The notes below the pieces were generated by a model, which saw only the letters and a list, made by a program, of their open reading frames with translations, ran no database searches and had not been told where the DNA came from. The translations under genes were made by a program, and so were the position numbers. A stretch of DNA of 64,000 nt from Ornithinibacillus sp. 4-3 (GTDB taxonomy: Bacteria; Bacillota; Bacilli; Bacillales; Amphibacillaceae). The DNA lies in NCBI RefSeq assembly GCF_040958695.1, contig NZ_CP162599.1:2142001-2206000 (forward strand). The letters are read 5' to 3'. Shown here in pieces: positions 49,337 through 58,106 of this stretch (within the stretch, counting starts at the first letter, position 1; the number at the start of each line of letters is the position of its first letter).

Positions 49337-50920
49337 TTAATTTTCTCTACTTAACGATTTGCCAGCTAGAATACCTGTTGTTTTTTCATTTCTTACAGCA
49401 ACTTTTCCATTTACTAAAACATAGCTTATTCCTATCGGAGCACTTCTTGGCATTTTATATGTGGCAGTATCCGTAACTCTGTTTTTATCAAAAATTACAA
49501 TATCTGCCGCATTTCCCACTTCTATTGAGCCCCTTTTCTTTAAGCCAAATCTATCCGCTGGTACCTTTGTCATCCGATTTATTAATTTTTCTAAACTAAA
49601 TCCATTCTCTCTAGCTAAACGAAGTAATTTGGGAAAAGTACCAAATGCTCTTGGGTGTGGACTTTCACCTAATGGGATACTATCGGAACCTACCATATAA
49701 TACGGTCTTGACAGTAATTCCAAGCAATCCTTGTCTATCCTATCCCATGTCTTTGCATCTTCAAATGGCGGATGGGCTTTAAAACCAATTTCCAGCTCTT
49801 CCTCTATTAATAAATCACAAATCATGTCAGGTATAGATTTTTTTCTATCCATTGCAACTTGCCCAAATGTCATGCCGATATATTGGACATTATATTTCAA
49901 ATGTGTAAAATACCCATCACATTTCACTACATTTTCTTCTATCCCTTTAATAATATACTCTCGCAAATTTTTGTCTCGTAGTCTTTCTAATGTTTTATTG
50001 TATCCATCCACTACAGCCCATGGCGGCAAAAATACAACGGCATATCCACTACCATTACTATAAGGATACAGTTCTAAACTTACATCCACTCCTGATTGAT
50101 AAGCTTTATCTATACTGTCCATTAATTCATTTACTTTACCTGCATTTTTAGGTCTAGTACTAAAATGTGAAAAATGAACTTTTGCACCCGATCTTTTCGC
50201 AATTTCAATTGTCTCTTCTACCGGGTCAATATAACCTTTACCAAACACAGTTCTAATGTGAGTAACAAACACACTATTATTAGCTTCTACTACTTTGCAA
50301 AGTTCAACAAGCTCATCCGTATCTGAATAAGAACATGGATAATAACTTAATCCCGTAGATAATGCTACTGCACCTTCTTTTAATCCTTTATCAAGTATCA
50401 TTTTTGCTTTTTCCAAATTTTTACCGTCTAATAATACATCTTTCATACCCACTGTCTCTAACCGAAGTGGTCCATGTGGTATTTGATAAGCTGTATTTAC
50501 TGCTACATTACCATTAAATTTCATTCTATATTCTAAAACCGATGACCAATTGTAGTTTATATCAGGTGGATTTCCATTCAATCCAGCCAGATACTTCACA
50601 TACATTGATAAATTTTCTTTTCCTAAAGGTGCATATGATAAACCATCTTGCCCAATAATTTCTGTTGTAATTCCTTGATACAGCGCACTAGAATGTTGAC
50701 GATTAAAAAGCAACATTAAATCTGAATGAGTATGCGTATCTATAAATCCTGGAGCAATTATTTGTCCTTGTGCATCAATTATTTCTTTTGCATTCACATC
50801 TAATTCTGAACTGCCAATTTTTATTATCTTCCCTTTATCTATTACTATATTAGCTTTATATCTTGTGTTTTCTAAACCATCAATTAAAATACCGTTTTTT
50901 ATTAAAACATCAACACTCAA
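49337..50920 (-). CDS. N-acyl-D-amino-acid deacylase
   Basis: This 527-aa amidohydrolase-superfamily protein has HTH at residues 63-65 (DTHTHSD), later THIR and HFSTR metal/substrate segments, and the C-terminal MTKVPADRFGLKKRG block typical of D-aminoacylase and dihydroorotase-like enzymes. The start is TTG at 50920, 8 bp after AAGGAG; the ATG at 50941 has no ribosome site. It is the first gene of the operon and has a long leader of about 185 nt. Confidence 0.88.
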   Translation of the reverse strand: MSVDVLIKNGILIDGLENTRYKANIVIDKGKIIKIGSSELDVNAKEIIDAQGQIIAPGFIDTHTHSDLMLLFNRQHSSALYQGITTEIIGQDGLSYAPLGKENLSMYVKYLAGLNGNPPDINYNWSSVLEYRMKFNGNVAVNTAYQIPHGPLRLETVGMKDVLLDGKNLEKAKMILDKGLKEGAVALSTGLSYYPCSYSDTDELVELCKVVEANNSVFVTHIRTVFGKGYIDPVEETIEIAKRSGAKVHFSHFSTRPKNAGKVNELMDSIDKAYQSGVDVSLELYPYSNGSGYAVVFLPPWAVVDGYNKTLERLRDKNLREYIIKGIEENVVKCDGYFTHLKYNVQYIGMTFGQVAMDRKKSIPDMICDLLIEEELEIGFKAHPPFEDAKTWDRIDKDCLELLSRPYYMVGSDSIPLGESPHPRAFGTFPKLLRLARENGFSLEKLINRMTKVPADRFGLKKRGSIEVGNAADIVIFDKNRVTDTATYKMPRSAPIGISYVLVNGKVAVRNEKTTGILAGKSLSREN

Positions 50921-51089
50921 GTTTTTCACTCCTTGATTCATGGTTTGCTCTAATTTTTTTATTCACTAACATCAAAGGTTCTTTCTAAAGTTCTAAGTTC
51001 CAGTCAGAAAAGACATCACCTACTTGTGAAAGAATGAAAATTTCATTTAAATTTATTCCTCCCTCATTAAAAAATCACCAAAACAAAAC
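50921..51089 (-). other. 5' leader of the deacylase operon
   Basis: About 170 nt between operator and start codon, AT-rich, with no ORF and no clear riboswitch fold seen. Confidence 0.4.
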
Positions 51090-51094
51090 TCAGG

Positions 51095-51140
51095 TTTCAT
51101 CTGATGAACTCATGGTATCATTTTCGAAAAAATAGCGCAA
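51095..51140 (-). promoter_or_regulatory. deacylase-operon promoter with IclR-type operator
   Basis: Leftward TTGCGC (51135-51140), 17 bp, TACCAT (51112-51117), 3 bp, then TTCA-TCTGA-TGAA (51096-51108) and ACC. The same order and spacing occurs before iclR (52451-52495). Confidence 0.7.
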
Positions 51141-51529
51141 GTATTTTCTGAAATATTTAAAGATTTAATTTCCTGACTATAAATTTTTATAGAATTATAT
51201 TTAGACAACACAAAAAATTATTAACCACTTGATAAAGGAAAGAATTTAAATGTTACCTTCAGTGATTAATTAATATTATTTGATATAAGAGAGTCTAATT
51301 TATAGGTTGATGGCATCTTAGATTAAAGAGGATTAATAGTAAACAAGTATTTATAGGATTAGGGTTGGTTTTGAAAATAATGTATTAGTTACATTAAGAA
51401 GAGGTTACCGAAGAATAGAAAGTAATTTGAACTATGAATTTAAGCTTTAAATTTTAAAGAGGCGGTAGAGGATTACAGGTCTTAATTCAAAAATTAATGT
51501 ACTTTTAAATTTTTCTACAAAACGATATG
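51141..51529. other. gene-free interval between deacylase promoter and iclR terminator
   Basis: AT-rich, with no gene, repeat or RNA that I can support. Confidence 0.5.
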
Positions 51530-51587
51530 CTACACCCTTATCGGTGTAGTATCAAAATCCACAATTCTGTTAAGGAAATTTTGATAC
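51530..51587 (-). terminator. double hairpin after iclR
   Basis: Leftward, GTATCAAAAT/ATTTTGATAC (outer limits 51549-51587) is followed by CTACACC/GGTGTAG (51530-51549). A short T-containing tract comes next. It separates iclR from the deacylase operon. Confidence 0.65.
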
Positions 51588-51635
51588 TCACCTTAAGAAT
51601 AGATAAATGCACAGAGCAGCATTCTAGAAAATGTG

Positions 51636-52415
51636 TTATTTATCAAACCCTAACTTTCGTGAAATACTTTGAGCACTACTTACCACTTCGTTTGTCATTT
51701 CATTGAATTGTTCATTTGATAAACGATGAACTGCACCCGAAATGCTGATTGCCGCTTCAATATTTCCGAACATATCAAAAATAGGTGCAGCTATACATCT
51801 TGCTCCTATTGCTATTTCTTCATTATCCAGGGCATACCCTTTTTCTCTTACAAACTCAAGCTCTTTATTAAACTCTGTTTTGTTAGTAATCGTATTAGGA
51901 GTTATTTTTTTGAATTCTATCTCTTGTAGTAGCTCATTCAGTTGTTCATTTGGCAAATACGCAGCTAACGTTTTACCAATAGCAGTAGCATGAATTGGAG
52001 ATTTCGATCCTAATGCTTCAGTAAATTTCAGTTGATGTTCACCTTCAAATACAGCAACATATAATATCTCATTACCATCAAGGACACCGAGATTTACAGA
52101 TTCACCTGTTTTAGAAACTAATTTTTGCATTTCAGCGTTGGCAACACTAATCAAAGTGTTTTTTTCTAATAAATTCTTAGTAAGTTCAAGCATTTTCAAA
52201 CCTAAACAGTATTTACCATCTTCTTTTTCTCTCGTAATATAACCGCGTTTTTCGAATGTAGTTATCATTCGATATATTGAAGATTTTGGCTGATCTAACT
52301 GTTCCACTAGCTCTAAAAGATTAAAAGATTTTTCTGATAATATTTCTAATAAATCCAAAGCTTTATCAATGGAGTTAATAGTATAGCGATTAGAATTTTT
52401 CTGTGTTTCACTCAT
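51636..52415 (-). CDS. IclR-family transcriptional regulator
   Basis: The 259-aa protein has the N-terminal winged helix-turn-helix (about 14-75, with LDQPKSSIYRMITTFEKRGYI) and the IclR effector domain (about 90-255, with GARCIAAPIFD). IclR proteins usually sense a pathway metabolite. A shared site at its own promoter and at the deacylase operon makes it the likely local regulator. ATG at 52415 follows GGTGA. Confidence 0.94.
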   Translation of the reverse strand: MSETQKNSNRYTINSIDKALDLLEILSEKSFNLLELVEQLDQPKSSIYRMITTFEKRGYITREKEDGKYCLGLKMLELTKNLLEKNTLISVANAEMQKLVSKTGESVNLGVLDGNEILYVAVFEGEHQLKFTEALGSKSPIHATAIGKTLAAYLPNEQLNELLQEIEFKKITPNTITNKTEFNKELEFVREKGYALDNEEIAIGARCIAAPIFDMFGNIEAAISISGAVHRLSNEQFNEMTNEVVSSAQSISRKLGFDK

Positions 52416-52450
52416 TTTTTATCACCTAATTCTTTCTAAAAATATTTGGT

Positions 52451-52495
52451 TTCACTCAGTGAATATATAGTATCAATTTGAAAAATATATGTAAA
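52451..52495 (-). promoter_or_regulatory. iclR promoter with IclR-type operator
   Basis: Leftward TTTACA (52490-52495), 17 bp, TACTAT (52467-52472), 3 bp, TTCA-CTCAG-TGAA (52451-52463) then ACC. The operator lies over the expected transcription start, which suggests autorepression. Confidence 0.7.
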
Positions 52496-52688
52496 CTGAT
52501 TTTCTGAGTTTTAAAAGGAGATTATAAATTTATCAAGAACTGAAATAGACTTGAATGATCATAAAATATTTATAAATCTCCGGACTATCATGAACACTAT
52601 TATCACAATAAATACGATTCTCATTTTCCTATTTTTTTATTGATATATTCAATTTTAAAATCCATAAAATAATAAACTCCAAAATATA

Positions 52689-52717
52689 TTGACAAATGCA
52701 CAAAATAATCATATAAT
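52689..52717 (+). promoter_or_regulatory. consensus sigma-A promoter for the tRNA pair
   Basis: TTGACA (52689-52694) and TATAAT (52712-52717) are both perfect and 17 bp apart, 20 bp before tRNA-Gly. Confidence 0.93.
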
Positions 52718-52737
52718 AATTTTTGTTGCTACAAGTT

Positions 52738-52811
52738 GCGGGTGTAGTTTAGTGGTAAAACTACAGCCTTCCAAGCTGTTGTCGTGGGTTCGATTCCCAT
52801 CACCCGCTCCA
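52738..52811 (+). tRNA. tRNA-Gly (anticodon TCC)
   Basis: Acceptor arms GCGGGTG/CACCCGC, anticodon stem ACAGC/GCTGT with loop CTTCCAA, T-loop GGGTTCGATTCCC, and encoded CCA. Confidence 0.97.
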
Positions 52812-52823
52812 TATTATTTTTTT

Positions 52824-52897
52824 GTCTCAGTAGCTCAGTAGGATAGAGCAACAGCCTTCTAAGCTGTGGGTCGGGGGTTCGAATCCTCCCTGGGACG
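52824..52897 (+). tRNA. tRNA-Arg (anticodon TCT)
   Basis: Acceptor arms GTCTCAG/CTGGGAC, anticodon loop CTTCTAA, T-loop GGTTCGAATCC. CCA is not encoded, unlike the tRNA-Gly just upstream. Confidence 0.95.
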
Positions 52898-53105
52898 CTT
52901 CTAAGTGATAAAGTCCGTCATACCAACGTTTAACTGTCGAAGTTACATCCGTTGATATAGACGGTATTTTTGTGTTATTAATCTTTTTATGAACGGGGCT
53001 TTCGGACTCGATCATTCATGGCCGTTGGACTTAAATGGTTGTATAATATTGGCTGTACAATAAAATAACCTCCCAAACGTTATAGTTTTATTCTACTAAT
53101 AAAAA

Positions 53106-53153
53106 ATTAACTGCGAAGTAAGGGCCGTACGCTCTCACTTACACAGTTAATAT
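53106..53153. terminator. hairpin right of the tRNAs
   Basis: ATTAACTG...CAGTTAAT enclose GTAAG/CTTAC. It could end the tRNA transcript. Between 52898 and 53105 nothing else is visible. Confidence 0.5.
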
Positions 53154-53159
53154 TACACT

Positions 53160-53190
53160 CAAAAAAACATCTCACTTATGAGATGTTTTC
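53160..53190 (-). terminator. terminator after zinc-ribbon gene
   Basis: AACATCTC-ACTTAT-GAGATGTT with seven T following leftward. Confidence 0.9.
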
Positions 53191-53221
53191 CTTTTATATT
53201 TTTCGTTATTTAATTACTTCA

Positions 53222-53494
53222 TCAATCGAAAATGTCACCAATTCTGTCTAGGAAATTCTTTTTTCTCTTTTTCTTATGATAGTACTTTGAATCGTCTTTT
53301 CTATAGTAATCGTCTTTATAGCGTTCTCTATGCCAATCGTTAAAGTCGTCACGGATTTCTCTCATACCACCCATTAACTTATCTAATTCTCCGCGATCTA
53401 ACCATACCCCTTTACACTGAGGGCAAACATCTATTGTTACTCCTTCTTTATCTACTTCTCTCATTCTAATATCATCACATACTGGACAATTCAA
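53222..53494 (-). CDS. TFIIB-type zinc-ribbon protein
   Basis: The 90-aa protein has two CxxC pairs (CPVCD near the start and CPQCKGVWLDRGELDKL), the zf-TFIIB signature of small bacterial proteins. A charged tail follows, rich in D, K and Y. The function is unknown. The start is TTG at 53494, 8 bp after GGAGG. Confidence 0.85.
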   Translation of the reverse strand: MNCPVCDDIRMREVDKEGVTIDVCPQCKGVWLDRGELDKLMGGMREIRDDFNDWHRERYKDDYYRKDDSKYYHKKKRKKNFLDRIGDIFD

Positions 53495-53682
53495 TTCAAC
53501 TACCTCCTTTTCTGTATTTTATATTTATAAAACAGGTGGAGTCAAATATATTGTCAATATTATTTTTAAGGTTCTTTTTAGGTATGAAAATATGTTTCAG
53601 ATGAGCATAAAAACCTAAAAATATCCTAATACAAATATATAATCTATATCAGGATATTTTTATAAAAGTTAAATACAAATCT

Positions 53683-53874
53683 TTACTGCTTTTCTTTTTC
53701 CTTTTCTTTCCCAGTTTCATCATCATCATCTGCCATTAAATTTTTTGTACCACTTTTGAACTCACGTAATGTTTGTCCAACTGCTTTACCTAGTTCGGGT
53801 AATTTCTTCGGTCCAAAAATAATTAATGCAACAACTAAAATTAGTATTAAGCCTGGTATACCTATTTGTGCCAT
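53683..53874 (-). CDS. tatA: twin-arginine translocase subunit TatA
   Basis: The 63-aa protein has one N-terminal membrane helix, the hinge [17 protein letters not shown] and an amphipathic helix, then a charged tail. In Bacillaceae a tatA often accompanies Tat-dependent enzymes; here it follows a dehydrogenase pair whose small subunit carries a Tat-type signal remnant. No tatC is next to it. Confidence 0.93.
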   Translation of the reverse strand: MAQIGIPGLILILVVALIIFGPKKLPELGKAVGQTLREFKSGTKNLMADDDDETGKEKEKEKQ

Positions 53875-53896
53875 TTCTAAATTCCTCCATCGTCAA

Positions 53897-55606
53897 TTAG
53901 ACTAGTAATCCACCTTGTTTGGCATATTTCTGGATCCCTTCAGCAGCTCGATATGCTAATGCACCAAGTGTTCCTGTAGGGTTTACCCCACTTTGATTAG
54001 CAAAAGTGGATGCGCCTAAAATGAATACATTTTCCATATCCCAAACTTGAGAGTAATTGTTTACAACTGAAGTATTAGGATCCTCTCCCATTATTGTACC
54101 ACCAATACTGTGTTCTGGCACGAATGCGCCAATATTATAATCTCCTAATTGGTCAAATGCCATAACATGATCCGCACCTGCTTCTTGGACGATTTCTTGA
54201 CAGCGGTTAGTCATAAAGGTATGTAATGCTCGTTCATTATCTGTATGATTTACTGTCATTCTAAGTAAAGGCTGCTCATAAGCATCTTTATAGGTAGGAT
54301 CAAGGCTTAAATAATTATATCTATTTGGCATTGCTGCTGATTGAGAAAATACCATTAATTGTCTATTAAAATAATGGATGGAGTTTTTCTTATACTCTTT
54401 CCCCCAACCTGGAGTTCCAAGCGGTGCTAAGTTACCTCCAATTGGTCTTGTTCCAACCTGACTCATACTAATAAGCCCTCCATGGAGAAAATCTAAATCA
54501 GAATGATCAAAGAAATCACCATTGTAATCGTCAATAGATACACCTAGGGCACCAGCACCTGCATAATCATTAAATTGTTTATTATCATAGAATCCAAATG
54601 CCATACTTAAGAAATGGTCACTATAATTTTTACCAACTACACCTTCACCTGTTTCAGGATCATATGGTTTACCTATATTAGATACTAGCATTAATTTTGT
54701 ATTAGAAAAAGTATATGCAGCAAGAATTACGATTTCAGCTTCTTGAATAAATTCTTCACCCGTTAATGTATTGATGTACCTAACACCTGAAGCTTTTTCT
54801 CCATCATGAATGATATCTACAACATGAGAATGAGCTCTTAACTCAAAATTACCTGTCTCATTTGCAACAGGTAATACAGTAACTAATGGATCTGCTTTTG
54901 CTCCATACTCACAGCCGAAGTGATCACAAAATCCACAATATTGACAAGCGACTCTTGAGATTCCATCAGGGTTTGTATAATTCTCTGATAAGTTTGCTGA
55001 TGGTGAAATAAAAGGATGTAAACCCATCTTCTCTGTTGTTTTTATAAAAATATCCATTTTCTCTGTTTTCTTCATTGGAGGAGTTGGGTATTCCCAATTT
55101 TTGGGTCGAAAGTGATTTGCTTCTCCAGAAATCCCTGCCATGTTAACGAATTTTTCATAATAAGGATCAATCAATTCTTCTGTGATACCCCAATCTTGAA
55201 TTGTCATATCTTCGGGGATCTTACCCTCTTCGTAACGTTCAATGGTTTTACTTCTAATTTGGAAATCATAGTCTAAAAATAAATGAGTAAATCCATTCCA
55301 ATGAACTCCTGCTCCACCTACGCCTGTACCTATACTAAAAGCAGACATTTTTCTCATTGGCAGAGCACGCTGACTAGTATTATTTCTAAAAGTTAATGTT
55401 TCCTTAGATAAATCTTGCATTAGTTCTTTTCGTTGAACATATCGGAGTTCATCATGAGCCGTTAGGAAATCTTCTGTTTTCCGCTCCTTTCCTTGCTCAA
55501 GTCCAACTACCTTCATTCCCTGTTTTGTCAGTTCAGAGGCAATGATTCCACCAGCCCAACCAACACCAACTACTACTGCATCAACCTTTGGTAATTTTGT
55601 TGCCAT
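53897..55606 (-). CDS. GMC oxidoreductase, gluconate-dehydrogenase-type large subunit
   Basis: The 569-aa flavoprotein has the FAD-binding VVGVGWAGGIIASEL near the start, a middle substrate domain with a CQYCGFCDHFGCEYG cysteine cluster, and the C-terminal GASTFANQSGVNPTGTLGAL. It resembles the FAD subunit of gluconate 2-dehydrogenase and relatives that oxidise sugars or sugar acids at the membrane. Its small partner lies 21 bp upstream. It lacks its own signal and would be co-exported with that subunit. Confidence 0.9.
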   Translation of the reverse strand: MATKLPKVDAVVVGVGWAGGIIASELTKQGMKVVGLEQGKERKTEDFLTAHDELRYVQRKELMQDLSKETLTFRNNTSQRALPMRKMSAFSIGTGVGGAGVHWNGFTHLFLDYDFQIRSKTIERYEEGKIPEDMTIQDWGITEELIDPYYEKFVNMAGISGEANHFRPKNWEYPTPPMKKTEKMDIFIKTTEKMGLHPFISPSANLSENYTNPDGISRVACQYCGFCDHFGCEYGAKADPLVTVLPVANETGNFELRAHSHVVDIIHDGEKASGVRYINTLTGEEFIQEAEIVILAAYTFSNTKLMLVSNIGKPYDPETGEGVVGKNYSDHFLSMAFGFYDNKQFNDYAGAGALGVSIDDYNGDFFDHSDLDFLHGGLISMSQVGTRPIGGNLAPLGTPGWGKEYKKNSIHYFNRQLMVFSQSAAMPNRYNYLSLDPTYKDAYEQPLLRMTVNHTDNERALHTFMTNRCQEIVQEAGADHVMAFDQLGDYNIGAFVPEHSIGGTIMGEDPNTSVVNNYSQVWDMENVFILGASTFANQSGVNPTGTLGALAYRAAEGIQKYAKQGGLLV

Positions 55607-55627
55607 TTTGATACCACCTCACTACGA

Positions 55628-56329
55628 TTAATGTTTATGCATGGAGCTTAAGCTATGTGGGTCCTTCTCTACAAAATTCTTCTCTTCTATAACATCCATG
55701 TAGGACATTTGATGGCCAGGGAAATTTTTCATTTTCCAGCCTTCCATGTCGCTATTACCACCATACATTGGATCTGAGTAGACACCTTCTATTGTTAGCG
55801 ATTGTAACATCGCAAAGAATTGTGCAGATGAAATACCAGATAGCTTCACCTTGTTCTTACCTTCTAAATCCTCAAAATCTATCAAGATATTATCTTGCTG
55901 CTCCTCCGTTAGATTTTCAAAATTATCATTATGTGATGATGTAGAATAAGTTTGAAGCCCCTTTAATCCAAGCATGAAAATTTGAGCATTTGTTTGTCTT
56001 CCTTGATATCCTTGCGTAGCTTCTCCTGGATAAAAAGGACCTTGCATATATTCTCTTGTACTGTTTCCCCATGGAGATGCTAGTTGATGATCAATAAAAT
56101 AGGCAACATCCAATTCCTTTGCCCCTGGTCCTAATTCATCTTTTGGAAAAATCCTTTCTGCCGCTGCTTCAACTGTTCGAAATTCTTCTAAATTAAAATA
56201 CATAAGCGCCCGATTTGAATGACTTTCAACTATTTTTTCTTCGACTTTTACCTTTTGATTATCAAATAATAATCCTCCGAAAACACTACCAGCTAATAAT
56301 CCACCAGCAGCAAAACCAGAATCACGTAA
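55628..56329 (-). pseudogene. gluconate 2-dehydrogenase subunit 3, 5' truncated
   Basis: From the ATG at 56203 the frame gives 191 aa of a subunit-3 family protein (FRTVEAAAERIFPKDELGPG). But the same frame continues upstream without a stop to about 56329, encoding LRDSGFAAGGLLAGSVFGG, the second half of a Tat signal peptide. A stop follows and no start codon is available. The ATG at 56203 has no ribosome site. So the twin-arginine part and start are missing, and the sequence runs into a tetR gene on the other strand. Export of the enzyme is probably lost. Confidence 0.8.
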
Positions 56330-56898
56330 TTACAGAATCTCTTATTCAATTAATAGATGAAAAAGGATTTGAAAAAGTTACCGTTAAAGACATAGCTGAA
56401 AAGTCCACTGTGAATAGAGCAACATTTTATCTTCATTTTCGGGATAAATATGATCTTATTCATCAATGCATCGAACATATTTTCAGCGAAATTCAAAAGG
56501 GAATCATTATTGCACCAAATATTTATGATTTCTTTAGTAATAAACCTCACCCAAATTTTGTTCATATTTTTGAAACGGTTCGAAAACATAAATATCTTTT
56601 TAATGTATTACTTGTAAAAGAAAGAAATAAACTATTTACCTCTGGGCTAATGAATATATTCCATGAACTTGTGGCGGTTGGTTTGGATCAATTTGAACCT
56701 GATGATTCAAATTTAAATGCTCCAAGAGAAATTATTATCAAGATTTATGAAGCTACATTTTTGGAAGTAATTATATGGTGGATTGAAAATGATTTTAAAT
56801 ATTCTAGTGAATACATGGCAAAAATCCTTTTAACTACCATACTTAAGGGTCCTTATCAACAGCTTCCTTTGGAGAGAAATTCCTTAAAAACGGAGTAA
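56329..56898 (+). pseudogene. TetR-family regulator, 5' truncated
   Basis: From about 56329 the + frame encodes a TetR helix-turn-helix (LIQLIDEKGFEKVTVKDIAE, VNRATFYLHFRDKYDLI) and the ligand domain. The 5' extension back to TTG at 56215 is only the antisense of the neighbouring Tat signal and has no ribosome site. The usual first 10-15 residues of TetR proteins are absent. It may be untranslated or produced from an artificial start. Confidence 0.75.
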
Positions 56899-56932
56899 TC
56901 ATCAAATTTATTTGGATTTTAGCCATAAAAAA

Positions 56933-56960
56933 ATGAGCTCGATATCCTTACCGAGCTCAT
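56933..56960. terminator. bidirectional terminator
   Basis: ATGAGCTCG and CGAGCTCAT pair around a 10-nt loop, with A and T rich flanks, between convergent genes. Confidence 0.85.
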
Positions 56961-56986
56961 CACATAAAATCCTTATCTATATTTAT

Positions 56987-57484
56987 TTAAAACTCCAAAC
57001 GCTCCAATTCTTTTCCGTCCACTGTATAAAAGCTTACTTTTATACTATCCTTATCTTCCCATTCCATCACTGCATAAGATTCAGGGGAGGCTGATTTGGA
57101 CACGTAGACACTTCCTGGGTTAATAAATAGTTGTTGACCAATTTTCTCTGCACCAACAATATGATTATGTCCATAGCAAACAACATCCACATTCACTTCT
57201 TGAGCACGATAGGAGAGTGTAAATAAATCTTTTTTCACATCATAAGTATGCCCATGCACTACATAAAAAGAAAGCTGATCGATTTCAAACTGTTCTTCTA
57301 AGGGAAATTGTGTATTATGATCGCAATTCCCCGCAACTTTAATCATCTTTTCTAACACAGGATGGTCAAATGCTAGCTCAGAATCCCCACAATGAATCAT
57401 GTAGTCAATTTCATGTCTTGCTTTAATTGCTGCAACCTCGTCAATTAATCCATGATTATCACTAACAATTAATACACGTGTCAT
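56987..57484 (-). CDS. ysnB: YfcE/YsnB-type metallophosphoesterase
   Basis: The 165-aa protein has the calcineurin-like motifs VSDNHG (D-x-H), HCGDSEL, GNCD and CYGHNHIVG, VVHGHTY. It is a small phosphodiesterase whose natural substrate is not settled. Its place after ysnA and rph matches B. subtilis. Confidence 0.93.
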   Translation of the reverse strand: MTRVLIVSDNHGLIDEVAAIKARHEIDYMIHCGDSELAFDHPVLEKMIKVAGNCDHNTQFPLEEQFEIDQLSFYVVHGHTYDVKKDLFTLSYRAQEVNVDVVCYGHNHIVGAEKIGQQLFINPGSVYVSKSASPESYAVMEWEDKDSIKVSFYTVDGKELERLEF

Positions 57485-57506
57485 TATACAATCTCCCCTC
57501 CTAGTT

Positions 57507-58103
57507 TTATTTTAGTACACTTAAATAAGCTTGTAATTTTTCTAAAGCATCATTTCGGTGGCTAATCTTATTTTTCTCATCTGCAGAAAGTTCAGCCATT
57601 GTTAGCTCGTAACCATTAGGAATAAAAATTGGATCATAACCAAAGCCGTTCATTCCTTTTTGTTCGAAAGCAATTTTTCCTTCACAATAACCAATTTGAT
57701 GGAAGGTCTCTTTACCTGGCTCAGCAATTGCTAATACACAGACAAAGCGAGCGGTTCTATCTTCCAATGGAACTTCTGCTAATTCACTCATCACTTTATC
57801 TATATTTGCTTGATCTGTAGCTTGCTCACCAGCATAACGTGCTGAATAAACACCTGGTCTTCCGTCTAATGCATCAATTACTAATCCAGAATCATCAGCC
57901 AATACCGCTTGTTGATAGAAATTAGCTGTTTCTTCTGCTTTAATAACTGCATTTTCAATAAATGTAGCTCCTGTCTCAGCAATATCATGAATTTCTGGAA
58001 CCATATCAAGTAAGGAAACTGCTTGAATATCATAGGCTTCGAAAAAAGCTGCAAACTCTTTTGCTTTTCCTTTATTCTTCGTTGCAATAATGATTTTCTT
58101 CAT
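57507..58103 (-). CDS. ysnA: XTP/dITP pyrophosphatase (RdgB/Ham1)
   Basis: The enzyme removes non-canonical purine triphosphates. The 198-aa protein has ATKNKGKAKEF, ADDSGLVIDALDGRPGVYSA, and the C-terminal GYDPIFIP and KNKISHRNDAL. It starts 3 bp after the end of rph. Confidence 0.96.
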   Translation of the reverse strand: MKKIIIATKNKGKAKEFAAFFEAYDIQAVSLLDMVPEIHDIAETGATFIENAVIKAEETANFYQQAVLADDSGLVIDALDGRPGVYSARYAGEQATDQANIDKVMSELAEVPLEDRTARFVCVLAIAEPGKETFHQIGYCEGKIAFEQKGMNGFGYDPIFIPNGYELTMAELSADEKNKISHRNDALEKLQAYLSVLK

Positions 58104-58106
58104 GAT

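Noticed and set aside
52738..52897. tRNA genes as the attachment site of an integrated island
   Set aside because: No repeat of the tRNA 3' ends and no integrase was seen in the window, so I keep it only as a possibility.
52827..53015. 62-codon ORF on the - strand over tRNA-Arg
   Set aside because: It contains GGFEPPT, the usual antisense translation of a tRNA T-arm.
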